A DNA stretch of 13,326 bases from positions 1 through 13,326 of the forward strand of contig JAZGDL010000288.1 of the NCBI GenBank assembly GCA_036477795.1, given 5' to 3'. Made by a program: the position numbers and the translations under genes. How positions within the stretch are numbered: the first letter of the stretch is position 1; each line of letters opens with the position of its first letter. This document shows positions 1-7,029 of the stretch, piece by piece. A model generated the notes under the pieces. The model was not told where the DNA came from. It worked only from the letters and a program-made list of their open reading frames with translations, and searched no databases. The stretch comes from JAZGDL01 sp036477795. Lineage in GTDB: Bacteria > Planctomycetota > Phycisphaerae > UBA1845.

Positions 1-1771
1 TTGAAACGTAGCTCCCTTCGGCACCAATTGTACGAATGAATTCGCCTGCGGTGGAAACCACGGTGACTTTGGCTCCATAGGCATCTCGCTTGAGCTTCGG
101 ATCGACGGAGCGGACCATCAACCATCCGCCCTTTTTGGGGGCGTCGTTACGGAACAACCGGGCCCGGCCCTTGCAATTGGTGACCACCAGATCCAGGTCG
201 CCGTCCTGGTCGAGGTCACCGTAGGCACAGCCGCGGCTCACCTCCACCAGCGAGCATAATCGACCCGCTCGCTCACTGATATCGGCAAAGACTAGGGGAG
301 CGCTCCCCTGCGGGTCGCCGCTAAACCGGCCGCCGCCGCGATTCTCGAACAGCAGATTGGGCTCGGCGTAATCGTTCCAGAAGTCGGTCTGCGCTGCGCC
401 GGGGCGTCGGGTGGTTCCTCGGGCGATCCGGCCGTTGACGATTACCAGATCCAGGTCGCCGTCGTGGTCGTAATCCAGAAACGCCGTCCCAAAGCCTGTA
501 AAGGGCAAGCTGCTACGTCCCAGGCGGGCCGCGGCAGTTGCGTCGTGAAAAACCCCGGTACCGTCGTTTTGATAGAGCGTGTTGCTTTCGCGGAACAGGT
601 GGGTCATGAACAAGTCCTCATCCCCATCGTTGTCCACGTCGCCCACCGCGACGCCCATACTCCCCTCGGGCTGACCGAACTGGTTCAGCCCCGCCCCGAC
701 GATCAAAGCGACGTCCTGAAACGTGCTGTCCTTCCGGTTTTGCCAGAGCTGGTTTTGCTGGCCGTCGTTGGCTACATATACGTCAATCCACCCATCGTCG
801 TCGAAATCGAGAAATGCCACGCCCAACCCCTTACCAGCTACAACACTGATCCCAGCCGACCGGGACACGTCGGTAAACGTGCCGTTACCGTTGTTGTGAT
901 ACAACACATCGGGAACGCCCGGAAAGCCGGATGGGGCGCAAAACTCTCGCTTACCCAATCGATCGGAGCATACCTTTTCTTGTCCGGCGTCGAGGTAGTT
1001 AGCTACGTAGATGTCAAGAAACCCGTCACGGTCGTAGTCGAAAAAGCCCGCCGAGCAGGACCACCGGTAGTTGCCGATGCCGGCGGAATCAGTGATGTCG
1101 ACAAACCGCCCCTCGCCGTCGTTGCGGTAGAGGGCGTCAGGGCCGACGTTGGTGAGGTACACATCCAAGTCGCCGTCGTTGTCGATGTCCCCGATGGCGA
1201 CTCCCATGCCAAATCCGGTGTGACCCAGCCCGCTTCTTTCGGTCACCTCGCGAAAACGACCTGCTGCCACCTGTTCATACATCCGATTAGGGGGCGGGCC
1301 CGTCGCCGGCGCTCCGGGCTCGGTGCTCGATCGTGGGGCATTATTAATCAGGTAAATGTCAAGATCACCATCGTTGTCGAAGTCAAACAAAGCTACACCG
1401 GAACCCAAGACTTCGGGGATATAGTACTCCTCGCGGTAGGGTTCGTGTTGAAAGTCCAAACCCCACGCTTCAGTCACTTCCGTGAACAAGGTCGCTGACG
1501 AAACCCACGGATTCGAATCCGTGGGCTGGGAATCATCTCGACGGCAAGCCAGGCCCATCAGTGAGTGATGCACAAGAAGGCAGCAGACAAGACTGGGGAA
1601 GGGACGAAGGCACGAAGGGACGAAGGGGCGAAGGAACAGAGACGCGACCGTAAGGGAGCGGGAGGGACGAAGGGGAGAGAAGAAGGCACGGAGGCACGGA
1701 GGCACGGAGGCACGAAAGGGGGAGGACAGCCGACGACGGTTCAGGCCCCAGGTTGGGCAAACACGGTTCAT
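1..1771 (-). CDS. CRTAC1-like FG-GAP/ASPIC repeat protein, copy 1 (3' end outside window)
   Basis: Reading the minus strand from an ATG at 1771 gives an open frame to the window edge (590 codons, C-terminus missing). The start reads MNRVCPTWGLNRRR, followed by a low-complexity octad leader, then a hydrophobic stretch LVCCLLVHHSLMGLAC that looks like an export or lipoprotein signal, although the residues before the Cys are not a classic lipobox. The body carries repeated DxDxDG calcium-binding loops (for example DFDNDGDLD and DYDHDGDLD) of FG-GAP/VCBS beta-propellers, and the visible end enters the ASPIC/UnbV domain (STAGEFIRTIGAEGSY). It is a close paralogue of the gene at 3528-5468: 165 of 180 bases match by eye between 121-300 and 3881-4060. 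The family is extracellular or periplasmic and its biochemical role is largely unknown. The start could instead be nearer the signal (ATG at 1558), but the ATG at 1771 is conserved in both copies. Confidence 0.85.
   Translation of the reverse strand, partial: MNRVCPTWGLNRRRLSSPFRASVPPCLRAFFSPLRPSRSLTVASLFLRPFVPSCLRPFPSLVCCLLVHHSLMGLACRRDDSQPTDSNPWVSSATLFTEVTEAWGLDFQHEPYREEYYIPEVLGSGVALFDFDNDGDLDIYLINNAPRSSTEPGAPATGPPPNRMYEQVAAGRFREVTERSGLGHTGFGMGVAIGDIDNDGDLDVYLTNVGPDALYRNDGEGRFVDITDSAGIGNYRWSCSAGFFDYDRDGFLDIYVANYLDAGQEKVCSDRLGKREFCAPSGFPGVPDVLYHNNGNGTFTDVSRSAGISVVAGKGLGVAFLDFDDDGWIDVYVANDGQQNQLWQNRKDSTFQDVALIVGAGLNQFGQPEGSMGVAVGDVDNDGDEDLFMTHLFRESNTLYQNDGTGVFHDATAAARLGRSSLPFTGFGTAFLDYDHDGDLDLVIVNGRIARGTTRRPGAAQTDFWNDYAEPNLLFENRGGGRFSGDPQGSAPLVFADISERAGRLCSLVEVSRGCAYGDLDQDGDLDLVVTNCKGRARLFRNDAPKKGGWLMVRSVDPKLKRDAYGAKVTVVSTAGEFIRTIGAEGSYVS
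297..327 (+). repeat. Family D block inside CRTAC1 copy 1
   Basis: Contains GCTCCCCTGCGGGTCGCCGC followed by TAAAC. Its left edge is part of a perfect 16-base palindrome (half-site AGGGGAGC, 294-309). It is in frame and encodes FSGDPQGSAP. Confidence 0.75.
1504..1525. repeat. Perfect 22-base palindrome in CRTAC1 copy 1 linker
   Basis: Half-site CCCACGGATTC and its exact complement, centred on TTCGAA. It lies in frame in the linker after the signal Cys (encoding about PTDSNPW). Confidence 0.85.
1601..1716 (-). repeat. Family B octamer arrays with nested C block, in CRTAC1 copy 1 leader
   Basis: Units of the GGGACGAA / GGCACGGA type run at about 1601-1633 and 1664-1716, interrupted by a C block (1634-1663). 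The orientation is opposite to the A-B-C/D composites. In the CRTAC1 frame it encodes the low-complexity LRPFVPSCL-type leader. Confidence 0.85.
1634..1663 (-). repeat. Family C block nested in B array
   Basis: Reverse complement of the block at 3599-3630 (core GCTCCCTTACGGTCGCGTCT, then CTGTTCC). It lies inside the CRTAC1 copy 1 leader frame, where it reads LTVASLF. Confidence 0.85.
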
Positions 1772-1774
1772 TGG

Positions 1775-1802
1775 GGGATTGGCGATTGGGGATTGACCAT
1801 TC
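1775..1802 (+). repeat. Family A heptamer array (4 units)
   Basis: Units GGGATTG, GCGATTG, GGGATTG and a degenerate ACCATTC. It lies between the TPR stop (1874) and the CRTAC1 copy 1 ATG (1771) and is followed directly by octamer repeats and a D block. Confidence 0.8.
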
Positions 1803-1823
1803 ACTTCGTGCCTTTGTGCCTCC
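1803..1823 (+). repeat. Family B octamers, short run
   Basis: About two to three units of the type CTTCGTGC / CTTTGTGC directly after the A array, forming the middle of an A-B-D composite. Confidence 0.7.
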
Positions 1824-1831
1824 TTCTGCGG

Positions 1832-1859
1832 GCCGCTCCCCTACGGGTCGCCGCTAAAC
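1832..1859 (+). repeat. Family D GC-rich block beside the TPR stop
   Basis: Core GCTCCCCTACGGGTCGCCGC followed by TAAAC, the same block found inside both CRTAC1 genes. A second partial copy (GCCGCTAAAC, 1865-1874) follows and contains the TPR stop codon within a short inverted repeat (1866-1880). Confidence 0.75.
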
Positions 1860-1873
1860 GGAGCGCCGCTAAA

Positions 1874-3466
1874 CTAGCGGTGAAAGGCTTCGCCTTTCTT
1901 GAACTGCTCCCGCATTTGCTGGATCCGTTGTTCGAACGGCGAGTACAAGCCTTCCGCCTCGGCCTGCACCCGGTCGACAATGGCCAGGGCTTCATCGAAC
2001 CGCCCGACTTGAGCCAATGCGGCTGCCAGGGTGGCCTGCAATTGTAGATCGGTAGTGACATCCTGCTGCGCGACAGGTTCCAGCAGGGCCAGGGCTTCTT
2101 GTCCATCACGTACGTGCTCATCCGGCGACGTCGCCAGAATCCAGGCTAGCTGCGAGGTGAGAGGCGGATTCCCCGGATGAATCGATAACACATTGCGCAG
2201 GACCGCTGCGGCCTGGCCCTCGCGGTGAAGATGCTGAAGGCGCATGGCCAGGGTTTGAGCAAACGCGATATCGTCGGGTTGCAGTTCCACCGCCCGACGC
2301 AACGCCGCAAGCGTCTGTTCAGGTTTCCCCTGACCGGTCAGAAGCAGTCCAAGCTGATGGTGGGCGTCGGCATGATTGGGCTGCAACTCGACGGTCTTCC
2401 TCAAACTCTCCAATGCCCCTTCCTGGTTCCCTGTTCGATTGAGCACGAACCCCAGGTTGTACTGGGCCGGGGCAAACCCTGGATCCAGGCGAATAGCCTC
2501 GTGGTAGGCTTTGATGGCCTCATCGTCGCGCCCCTGCCGGGCCCGCAGTCGACCCATGTCGTAGTGGCGAAAGGCCACATCGGGACGCAGCTTGACTGCC
2601 CGAGAGAAGTTCCGCTCGGCTCGTTCGAGATCACCCGCAATGAAAGCCTGCGTACCACGGTTTGCGAACGCCATGGCGCTCGCCGCGTACTGTTGCATAT
2701 GGGCGGCCACCGGATCCGCCACGGTAACCGAGTCCTTGGGAAGCTCGGCTGCCCACTTGGCCGCCCTTCGGGCGGCTTCATGGTCTCCTTGTTGGCGATG
2801 GACCCGCGCCAAAAGGGATTGCAGCTCCTTCCAGTTCGGCTTAATGCCCTCGCAGCGACGCAAGTATTGGGAAGCCTCGTCGATCCGACCCAGCAAGAAA
2901 GCCACCCGACCCAAACCAAGCAACACTCGAGGGTGTTCAGTATCGAGTTGCAGCGCTGACAAGTACCGTTTCTCGGCTTCATCCAGACGGTTTTCCCGAA
3001 AGAGCGTGTCAGCCAGCCATACGCGGAGGGCAAGGTAATCAGGGCGAAGTTTCAGGGCGCTTTTCAGCAATGCCACCGCCTGGGGGTGATCCAGGTACGC
3101 CTTTAGCCTGGCGTTAAGATACGCCCAGCGAAAATCGCTTGGATCCAGCGTCGACGCCTGGGCATAGCAGGCTATGGCGGCATCATATTGCAAATGCGCG
3201 TCAAACACGCAGCCCAGCACGCCCCACGATTCGGCGGAATATGGATCTTCCAGGACTTGGGAACGGGCGTTAGAGATCGTCGCAGCCACGAGCGGTTCAA
3301 GCTCGGCCACATCCACTTCCGGTGGATCTGGTACCGCCACCGGGCGTAGACCCAGCCAGGCAATGAATCCCAAGCATGTCGTGGCAGCGACGATCAATAG
3401 ATGGTGTAACCACTTACGTGGCTGTCGTCGTGCGGCGGGTTTCGGAAGATGTTTGGGCTTACTCAC
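1874..3466 (-). CDS. Membrane-anchored TPR protein
   Basis: A 530-residue protein starting at GTG (3466). A basic N-terminus (KPAARRQPRKW) leads into one hydrophobic segment at about residues 20-40, so it is probably anchored with its TPR domain outside the cytoplasm. From about residue 60 to 500 there are many tetratricopeptide repeats, for example ADTLFRENRLDEAEKRYLSA, YDMGRLRARQGRDDEAIKAY and YNLGFVLNRTGNQEGALESL. The C-terminal motif QLAWILATSPDEHVRDGQEA is of a kind I associate with planctomycete TPR proteins. TPRs are protein-binding scaffolds and no catalytic motif is visible. It lies between two CRTAC1 paralogues on the same strand, so a partner role with them is a reasonable inference. 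Both of its borders carry repeat blocks. Its stop codon (TAG, 1876-1874) lies in a small inverted repeat (CCGCTA/TAGCGG, 1866-1880). No clear ribosome binding site is seen before the GTG. Confidence 0.9.
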   Translation of the reverse strand: MSKPKHLPKPAARRQPRKWLHHLLIVAATTCLGFIAWLGLRPVAVPDPPEVDVAELEPLVAATISNARSQVLEDPYSAESWGVLGCVFDAHLQYDAAIACYAQASTLDPSDFRWAYLNARLKAYLDHPQAVALLKSALKLRPDYLALRVWLADTLFRENRLDEAEKRYLSALQLDTEHPRVLLGLGRVAFLLGRIDEASQYLRRCEGIKPNWKELQSLLARVHRQQGDHEAARRAAKWAAELPKDSVTVADPVAAHMQQYAASAMAFANRGTQAFIAGDLERAERNFSRAVKLRPDVAFRHYDMGRLRARQGRDDEAIKAYHEAIRLDPGFAPAQYNLGFVLNRTGNQEGALESLRKTVELQPNHADAHHQLGLLLTGQGKPEQTLAALRRAVELQPDDIAFAQTLAMRLQHLHREGQAAAVLRNVLSIHPGNPPLTSQLAWILATSPDEHVRDGQEALALLEPVAQQDVTTDLQLQATLAAALAQVGRFDEALAIVDRVQAEAEGLYSPFEQRIQQMREQFKKGEAFHR

Positions 3467-3480
3467 GACTGGTCACCATG

Positions 3481-3529
3481 GGGATTGGGGATTGCGGATT
3501 GCAGATTGCGGATTGCGGATTGCGGATTC
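3481..3529 (+). repeat. Family A heptamer array (7 units)
   Basis: GGGATTG twice, CGGATTG, CAGATTG, CGGATTG twice, then CGGATTC. It fills the gap between the stop of CRTAC1 copy 2 and the start of the TPR gene, and its last unit meets the B array at the CRTAC1 stop codon (TGA, 3530-3528). Confidence 0.9.
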
Positions 3530-5468
3530 ACCTTCGTCCCTTCGTCCCTTTGTCCCTTCGTCCCTTTCCCCCCTCCGTGCCTTCGTGCCTCCTTTCGAGG
3601 CCCGCTCCCTTACGGTCGCGTCTCTGTTCCTTGTATAGGGTGACGGATTGATTGCGGGTGATCCCCGTAAACACGTCCTGTTCGCCGTCAGGCCATCGAA
3701 TGATTACATGATCGATCGACGCCCCGCGGGGCAGACCAAAATGTGCGACCGGTGGAGAGCTTGAGACAAAGCTCCCCTCGGCACGGATTGTACGAATGAA
3801 CTCGCCGGCCGTGGAAACCAGGGTGACCACGGCTCCGTAGGCATCTCGCCTGAGTTTCGGATCTACCGCCCGGACCATCACCCATCCTCCTTTTTTCGGA
3901 GCGTCGTTGCGGTACAGCCTGGCCCGGCCCTTGCAATTGGTGACCACCAGGTCCAGGTCGCCGTCCTGGTCGATGTCACCATAGGCACAGCCGCGGCTCA
4001 CTTCCACCAGGGAGCATAATCGGCCCGCTCGCTCACTGATATCGGCAAAGACTAGGGGAGCGCTCCCCTTCGGGTCGCCGCTAAACCGGCCGCCGCCGCG
4101 ATTCTCGAACAGTTGATTGGGTTCGGCGTAATCGTTCCAAAAGTCTGTCTGCGCTGCGTTGGGGTGTTGGGTCAATCTCCGGCTCACCCGGCCGTTGACG
4201 ATCACCAAGTCCAGGTCACCGTCATGGTCGTAGTCCAGGAATGCGGTACCAAACCCGGTGTAGGGAACGCTCAATCTCCCAAGCCGGGCCGCTGTGGTTA
4301 CGTCGCGAAAGACCCCTGTGCCGTCATTGCGGTAGAGAGTGTTGCTCTCGTTCGACAGGTGGGTCATGAACAAGTCCTCATCCCCGTCGTTGTCCACGTC
4401 GCCCACCGCTACGCCCATACTCGCCTCGGACTGGCCGGACTGGTTGAGCCCCGCCCCCACCATCAAGGCTACGTCCTCAAAAACACCGTCTCCGCGATTC
4501 AACCAGAGTTGGTTTTGCTCCCCGTCGTTGGCCACATACGCGTCAATCCATCCATCATTGTTGAAATCAGCGAAGGCCACGCCCAGCCCCTTGCCCGCCG
4601 TGGCACCAATCCCAGCCGACCGGGACACGTCGCTAAACGTACCGTCGCCGTTGTTGTGATACAGTACATCGGCAACGCCCGGGAAAACGGATGGACCGCA
4701 AAACTCCGGCTTACCCAGTCGATCGGTGCATATCGATTCTTCTCGGACGTCAACGTAGTTGGCCACGTAGATGTCAAGAAACCCGTCACGGTCATAGTCG
4801 AAAAACCCCGCCGAGCAGGCCCATTCGGGGTTGCTGATACCGGCGGCATCGGTGATGTCGGCAAACCGCCCGCCGCCGTCGTTGCGGTAAAGAGCGTCAG
4901 GGCCGAGGTTGGTGACGTACACATCCAAGTCACCGTCGTTGTCGATGTCCCCGATGGCGACTCCCACCCCAAATCCGGTGTGGCCCAGCCCGCTTCTTTC
5001 GGTCACGTCGCGAAAACGACAGGCGGCCACCTGTTCATACATCCGATTGGGCGTTGGAGCCTGACCGGGCTCGGTGCTCGAGCGCGAGTTGCTGTTGACC
5101 AGGTAAATGTCGAGATCACCATCGTTGTCGAAGTCGAACAAAGCCACACCCGGTCCCATCAATTCGGGGAGATAGTAATCCGCGCTGTAGGGCTCGTGCC
5201 GAAAGTCCAAACCCCACGCTTCAGTCACTTCCACAAACAAGGTTTCTGACCGCGCGGGATGAATCCCGTGGCTCGGGGGGGTCTGGGAATCATCTCGACG
5301 GCAAGCCAGGCCCATCAGTGAGTGATGCACAAGAAGGCAGCAGACAAGAGTTGGGAAGGCACGAAGGCACGAAGGCACGAAGGGACGAAGAGACGAAGGG
5401 ACGGAGGGACGAAGGGGGGAGGATGGCCGAAGACGCATCAGACTCCAGGTTGAGCGATGACCGTTCAT
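3528..5468 (-). CDS. CRTAC1-like FG-GAP/ASPIC repeat protein, copy 2
   Basis: A 646-residue protein. The ATG at 5468 overlaps the GH130 stop as ATGA, which favours this start and translational coupling. Residues 1-38 are a leader dominated by an octad repeat (SSLRPFVPSCLRAF), and 39-56 form a hydrophobic signal ending at Cys56. Seven DxDxDG-type loops follow at about 112, 174, 224, 301, 357, 412 and 498, typical of FG-GAP/VCBS propellers. The conserved pair CTDRLGKPEFCGP (247-259) and the ASPIC/UnbV domain (about 536-612, with RWPDGEQDVF) complete the CRTAC1 layout. Residues about 462-472 (SGDPKGSAPL) are encoded by a D repeat. Residues 614-646 (EQRRDRKGAG, then RRHEGTEGG) are read from C and B repeats and are unlike a normal family end. 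It is probably exported, and its function is unknown beyond the fold. Confidence 0.9.
   Translation of the reverse strand: MNGHRSTWSLMRLRPSSPLRPSVPSSLRPFVPSCLRAFPTLVCCLLVHHSLMGLACRRDDSQTPPSHGIHPARSETLFVEVTEAWGLDFRHEPYSADYYLPELMGPGVALFDFDNDGDLDIYLVNSNSRSSTEPGQAPTPNRMYEQVAACRFRDVTERSGLGHTGFGVGVAIGDIDNDGDLDVYVTNLGPDALYRNDGGGRFADITDAAGISNPEWACSAGFFDYDRDGFLDIYVANYVDVREESICTDRLGKPEFCGPSVFPGVADVLYHNNGDGTFSDVSRSAGIGATAGKGLGVAFADFNNDGWIDAYVANDGEQNQLWLNRGDGVFEDVALMVGAGLNQSGQSEASMGVAVGDVDNDGDEDLFMTHLSNESNTLYRNDGTGVFRDVTTAARLGRLSVPYTGFGTAFLDYDHDGDLDLVIVNGRVSRRLTQHPNAAQTDFWNDYAEPNQLFENRGGGRFSGDPKGSAPLVFADISERAGRLCSLVEVSRGCAYGDIDQDGDLDLVVTNCKGRARLYRNDAPKKGGWVMVRAVDPKLRRDAYGAVVTLVSTAGEFIRTIRAEGSFVSSSPPVAHFGLPRGASIDHVIIRWPDGEQDVFTGITRNQSVTLYKEQRRDRKGAGLERRHEGTEGGKGRRDKGTKGRR
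3531..3595 (+). repeat. Family B octamer array in the CRTAC1 copy 2 tail
   Basis: Repeats of CTTCGTCC with CTTTGTCC and CTTCGTGC variants. On the minus strand it encodes the terminal RRHEGTEGG / GRRDKGTKGRR residues of CRTAC1 copy 2. Confidence 0.85.
3599..3630 (+). repeat. Family C block
   Basis: Core GCTCCCTTACGGTCGCGTCT followed by CTGTTCC. It completes an A-B-C composite and encodes EQRRDRKGAG just after the ASPIC domain of CRTAC1 copy 2. Confidence 0.85.
4054..4087 (+). repeat. Family D block inside CRTAC1 copy 2
   Basis: Same block as in copy 1 (GCTCCCCTTCGGGTCGCCGC then TAAAC) with the same 16-base palindrome at 4054-4069. It encodes FSGDPKGSAP at residues 462-471. Confidence 0.75.
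5253..5270. repeat. Inverted repeat in CRTAC1 copy 2 linker
   Basis: CGGGAT / ATCCCG around GA (5255-5268), extendable by a wobble pair and a C-G pair. It occupies the same place in the protein as the palindrome of copy 1 but has a different sequence. Confidence 0.65.
5358..5413 (-). repeat. Family B octamer array (7 units) in CRTAC1 copy 2 leader
   Basis: Written on the plus strand, GGCACGAA three times, GGGACGAA, GAGACGAA, GGGACGGA, GGGACGAA, without spacers. It lies between the conserved first codons and the hydrophobic signal of CRTAC1 copy 2. Copy 1 has a longer version with a C block at the same place. Confidence 0.9.
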
Positions 5469-6925
5469 TTGAGCAGATGGGCGAACAGATCGTCAATGGA
5501 AATAGTGGCGATGCTGGTGGCGGAGTCGGCCATGGCGTAGGGGATGATAAGCTGGCCGTTGTGTAGCATGGCCCCGCAGGAATACACGACGTTGGGCACA
5601 TAGCCTTCGCGCTCTTTCTCGTTGGGGCTGAGCAGCGGCTCGGTGGACGCGGCGATTATGCGCGAAGGGTTTTCCAGGTCCAGGAGCATGGCCCCGATGC
5701 AGTAGCGGCGCATAGGCCCCACGCCATGGGTCAGCAGGATCCAGCCGCGATCGGTTTCGATGGGCGAACCACAGTTTCCGATCTGAATGAACTCCCAGGG
5801 ATGCTGCGGCCCCCGGAGTATGTCGGCTTCGTTCCAGAACCTGACGTTGGTCGAGGTCATCAGGTGCAGATTCTCGCCGTCAAGGCGCCCGATCATCAAA
5901 TACCGGCCGTCAATCTTCCGCGGGAAAAGGGCCATGCCTTTGTTCTGAACGCAATGGCCGTTAAGGGTGATGATGCGGAACCGCGAAAAGTCATCAGTGC
6001 GCAAGAGCTGGGGCAGGATGCGAAAACCGTTGTACGCGGTGTAGGTGCCGTAGTAGGTCACGCTGCCGTCGTCATCGGTGAATCGCACGAAGCGGGCGTC
6101 TTCGATGCCGCGGCTCTCGTTTTCGGTGACCGGAAAAATCACCACTTCGGAGATGGGACAATCGGAGGGAAAGCTCAACTGGTAGTTGGACCGGGCCAGC
6201 CAGAGCATGTCGTCGGCGGTCTCCTGCGTCGAGGGCGTGGCCTCCTCTGATTTGAGGTATTCATTGGTGACCCGTTCCAGGTCGCCGAAGTAGAACTCCT
6301 CGGGCAGGTGTTCCAGGATGTTCCCGGTTTCCTCTGTGTAGACGCCCATCTCAATGAGCTTGAGAAAGAACGTGTACTTCTCGTAAGTCGCGTTGCGATC
6401 GGGCCGGGCACTGCCGACCATACGGGTGGTGTGGTCGAACCGGACGTCGCCGGACGGATCGATGACGCCGGTCTTGAACACGATGGACGAGATATGGCCT
6501 TCGCCGGTCGCCCGCAGGCTCATGATGAAGCGGCAGGCTCCCGGCGCCAGACCGCTCTGGTCGGCATGGGGCACGATCGACGGGTTGAACAAGGCGGCTG
6601 ATTCGATGGAATACTCCATGGTGAAATATGCACCGATCAGGCGGCGCTGGGCGGCGCTCAGTTGGCCGGGGTCGCTGATACGCCCGATGGCCTGCCTGCA
6701 GTGTTCGTCCAGAGTCTCTTCGATGTTGCGGTGTCGCGATGCAAAGTCGCTGATGACCCCAGCCAGCTCCGCCTCAACCTGCCCGGGTGAAAGCCGCAGG
6801 ATTCGATTTACGATGTTCTGCAGGCGCTGGGTATCGCCGGGCAAAAACAACCGGGTGATCACGCGGCGATCATCGGAGATGAACTGTTCGGGCAGTCTTT
6901 TGACTTTCGGATGGCTGCTCGGCAT
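5465..6925 (-). CDS. GH130-family glycoside phosphorylase/hydrolase
   Basis: A 486-residue protein with ATG at 6925 and a weak AGGA upstream. Residues 1-100 form an extension that I recall from a subset of GH130-like proteins. The five-bladed propeller follows: GIEDARF (273-279) corresponds to the family's GxEDPR motif with the presumed catalytic Asp276, NKGMALFPRKI at 328-338, GNCGSPIETDRGWILLTHG at 383-401, and YVPNVVYSCGAM at 442-453. GH130 enzymes mostly phosphorolyse beta-mannosides (mannosyl-glucose or manno-oligosaccharides), and some hydrolyse beta-1,2-mannosides. Ala replaces the usual Pro in the EDPR motif, so the substrate cannot be fixed. There is no signal peptide, so it is probably cytoplasmic. 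Its stop overlaps the start of CRTAC1 copy 2 (ATGA at 5468-5465). A family C repeat (6966-6993) lies in its upstream region. Family call strong; substrate unknown. Confidence 0.88.
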   Translation of the reverse strand: MPSSHPKVKRLPEQFISDDRRVITRLFLPGDTQRLQNIVNRILRLSPGQVEAELAGVISDFASRHRNIEETLDEHCRQAIGRISDPGQLSAAQRRLIGAYFTMEYSIESAALFNPSIVPHADQSGLAPGACRFIMSLRATGEGHISSIVFKTGVIDPSGDVRFDHTTRMVGSARPDRNATYEKYTFFLKLIEMGVYTEETGNILEHLPEEFYFGDLERVTNEYLKSEEATPSTQETADDMLWLARSNYQLSFPSDCPISEVVIFPVTENESRGIEDARFVRFTDDDGSVTYYGTYTAYNGFRILPQLLRTDDFSRFRIITLNGHCVQNKGMALFPRKIDGRYLMIGRLDGENLHLMTSTNVRFWNEADILRGPQHPWEFIQIGNCGSPIETDRGWILLTHGVGPMRRYCIGAMLLDLENPSRIIAASTEPLLSPNEKEREGYVPNVVYSCGAMLHNGQLIIPYAMADSATSIATISIDDLFAHLLK

Positions 6926-6965
6926 GGTGCGTGGTCTTCCTGAATTCTACAGGCCATTCGCGGCC

Positions 6966-6993
6966 GGCCCGCTCCCTCACGGTCGCGTCTCTG
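6966..6993 (+). repeat. Family C block upstream of GH130
   Basis: GGCCCGCTCCCTCACGGTCG followed by CGTCTCTG, nearly the same as 3599-3630, here without A or B neighbours. It lies in the 104-base gap between the SpoIIM-like gene and GH130. Confidence 0.8.
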
Positions 6994-7029
6994 ATATCGT
7001 CGGATCTGAGATGACCGCAAGGCAACTTC

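Noticed and set aside
464..1498. Long plus-strand open frame opposite CRTAC1 copy 1 (344 codons), with a similar one at 4113-5249
   Set aside because: Both mirror the repeated DxDxDG codons of the minus-strand gene. The Val-rich product (VVVDVPDGDSH) has no domain order of its own, and the conservation between copies is explained by the sense genes.
1504..1525. Palindrome as a transcription factor operator
   Set aside because: It is well inside the reading frame after the signal sequence, and a different inverted repeat stands there in the paralogue; a repeat element explains it better.
2760..2776. Hairpin GCCGCCC-TTC-GGGCGGC
   Set aside because: It lies inside TPR coding sequence (Ala/Arg codons) with no T-run; probably a by-product of GC-rich codons and not a terminator.
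2225..3038. Plus-strand frames over the TPR gene at 1874-3466
   Set aside because: The minus frame shows continuous TPR units across the whole span; the others are shadows.
6926..7029. Promoter for GH130 (TAGAAT close to the ATG)
   Set aside because: No matching -35; the gap is mostly a family C repeat.
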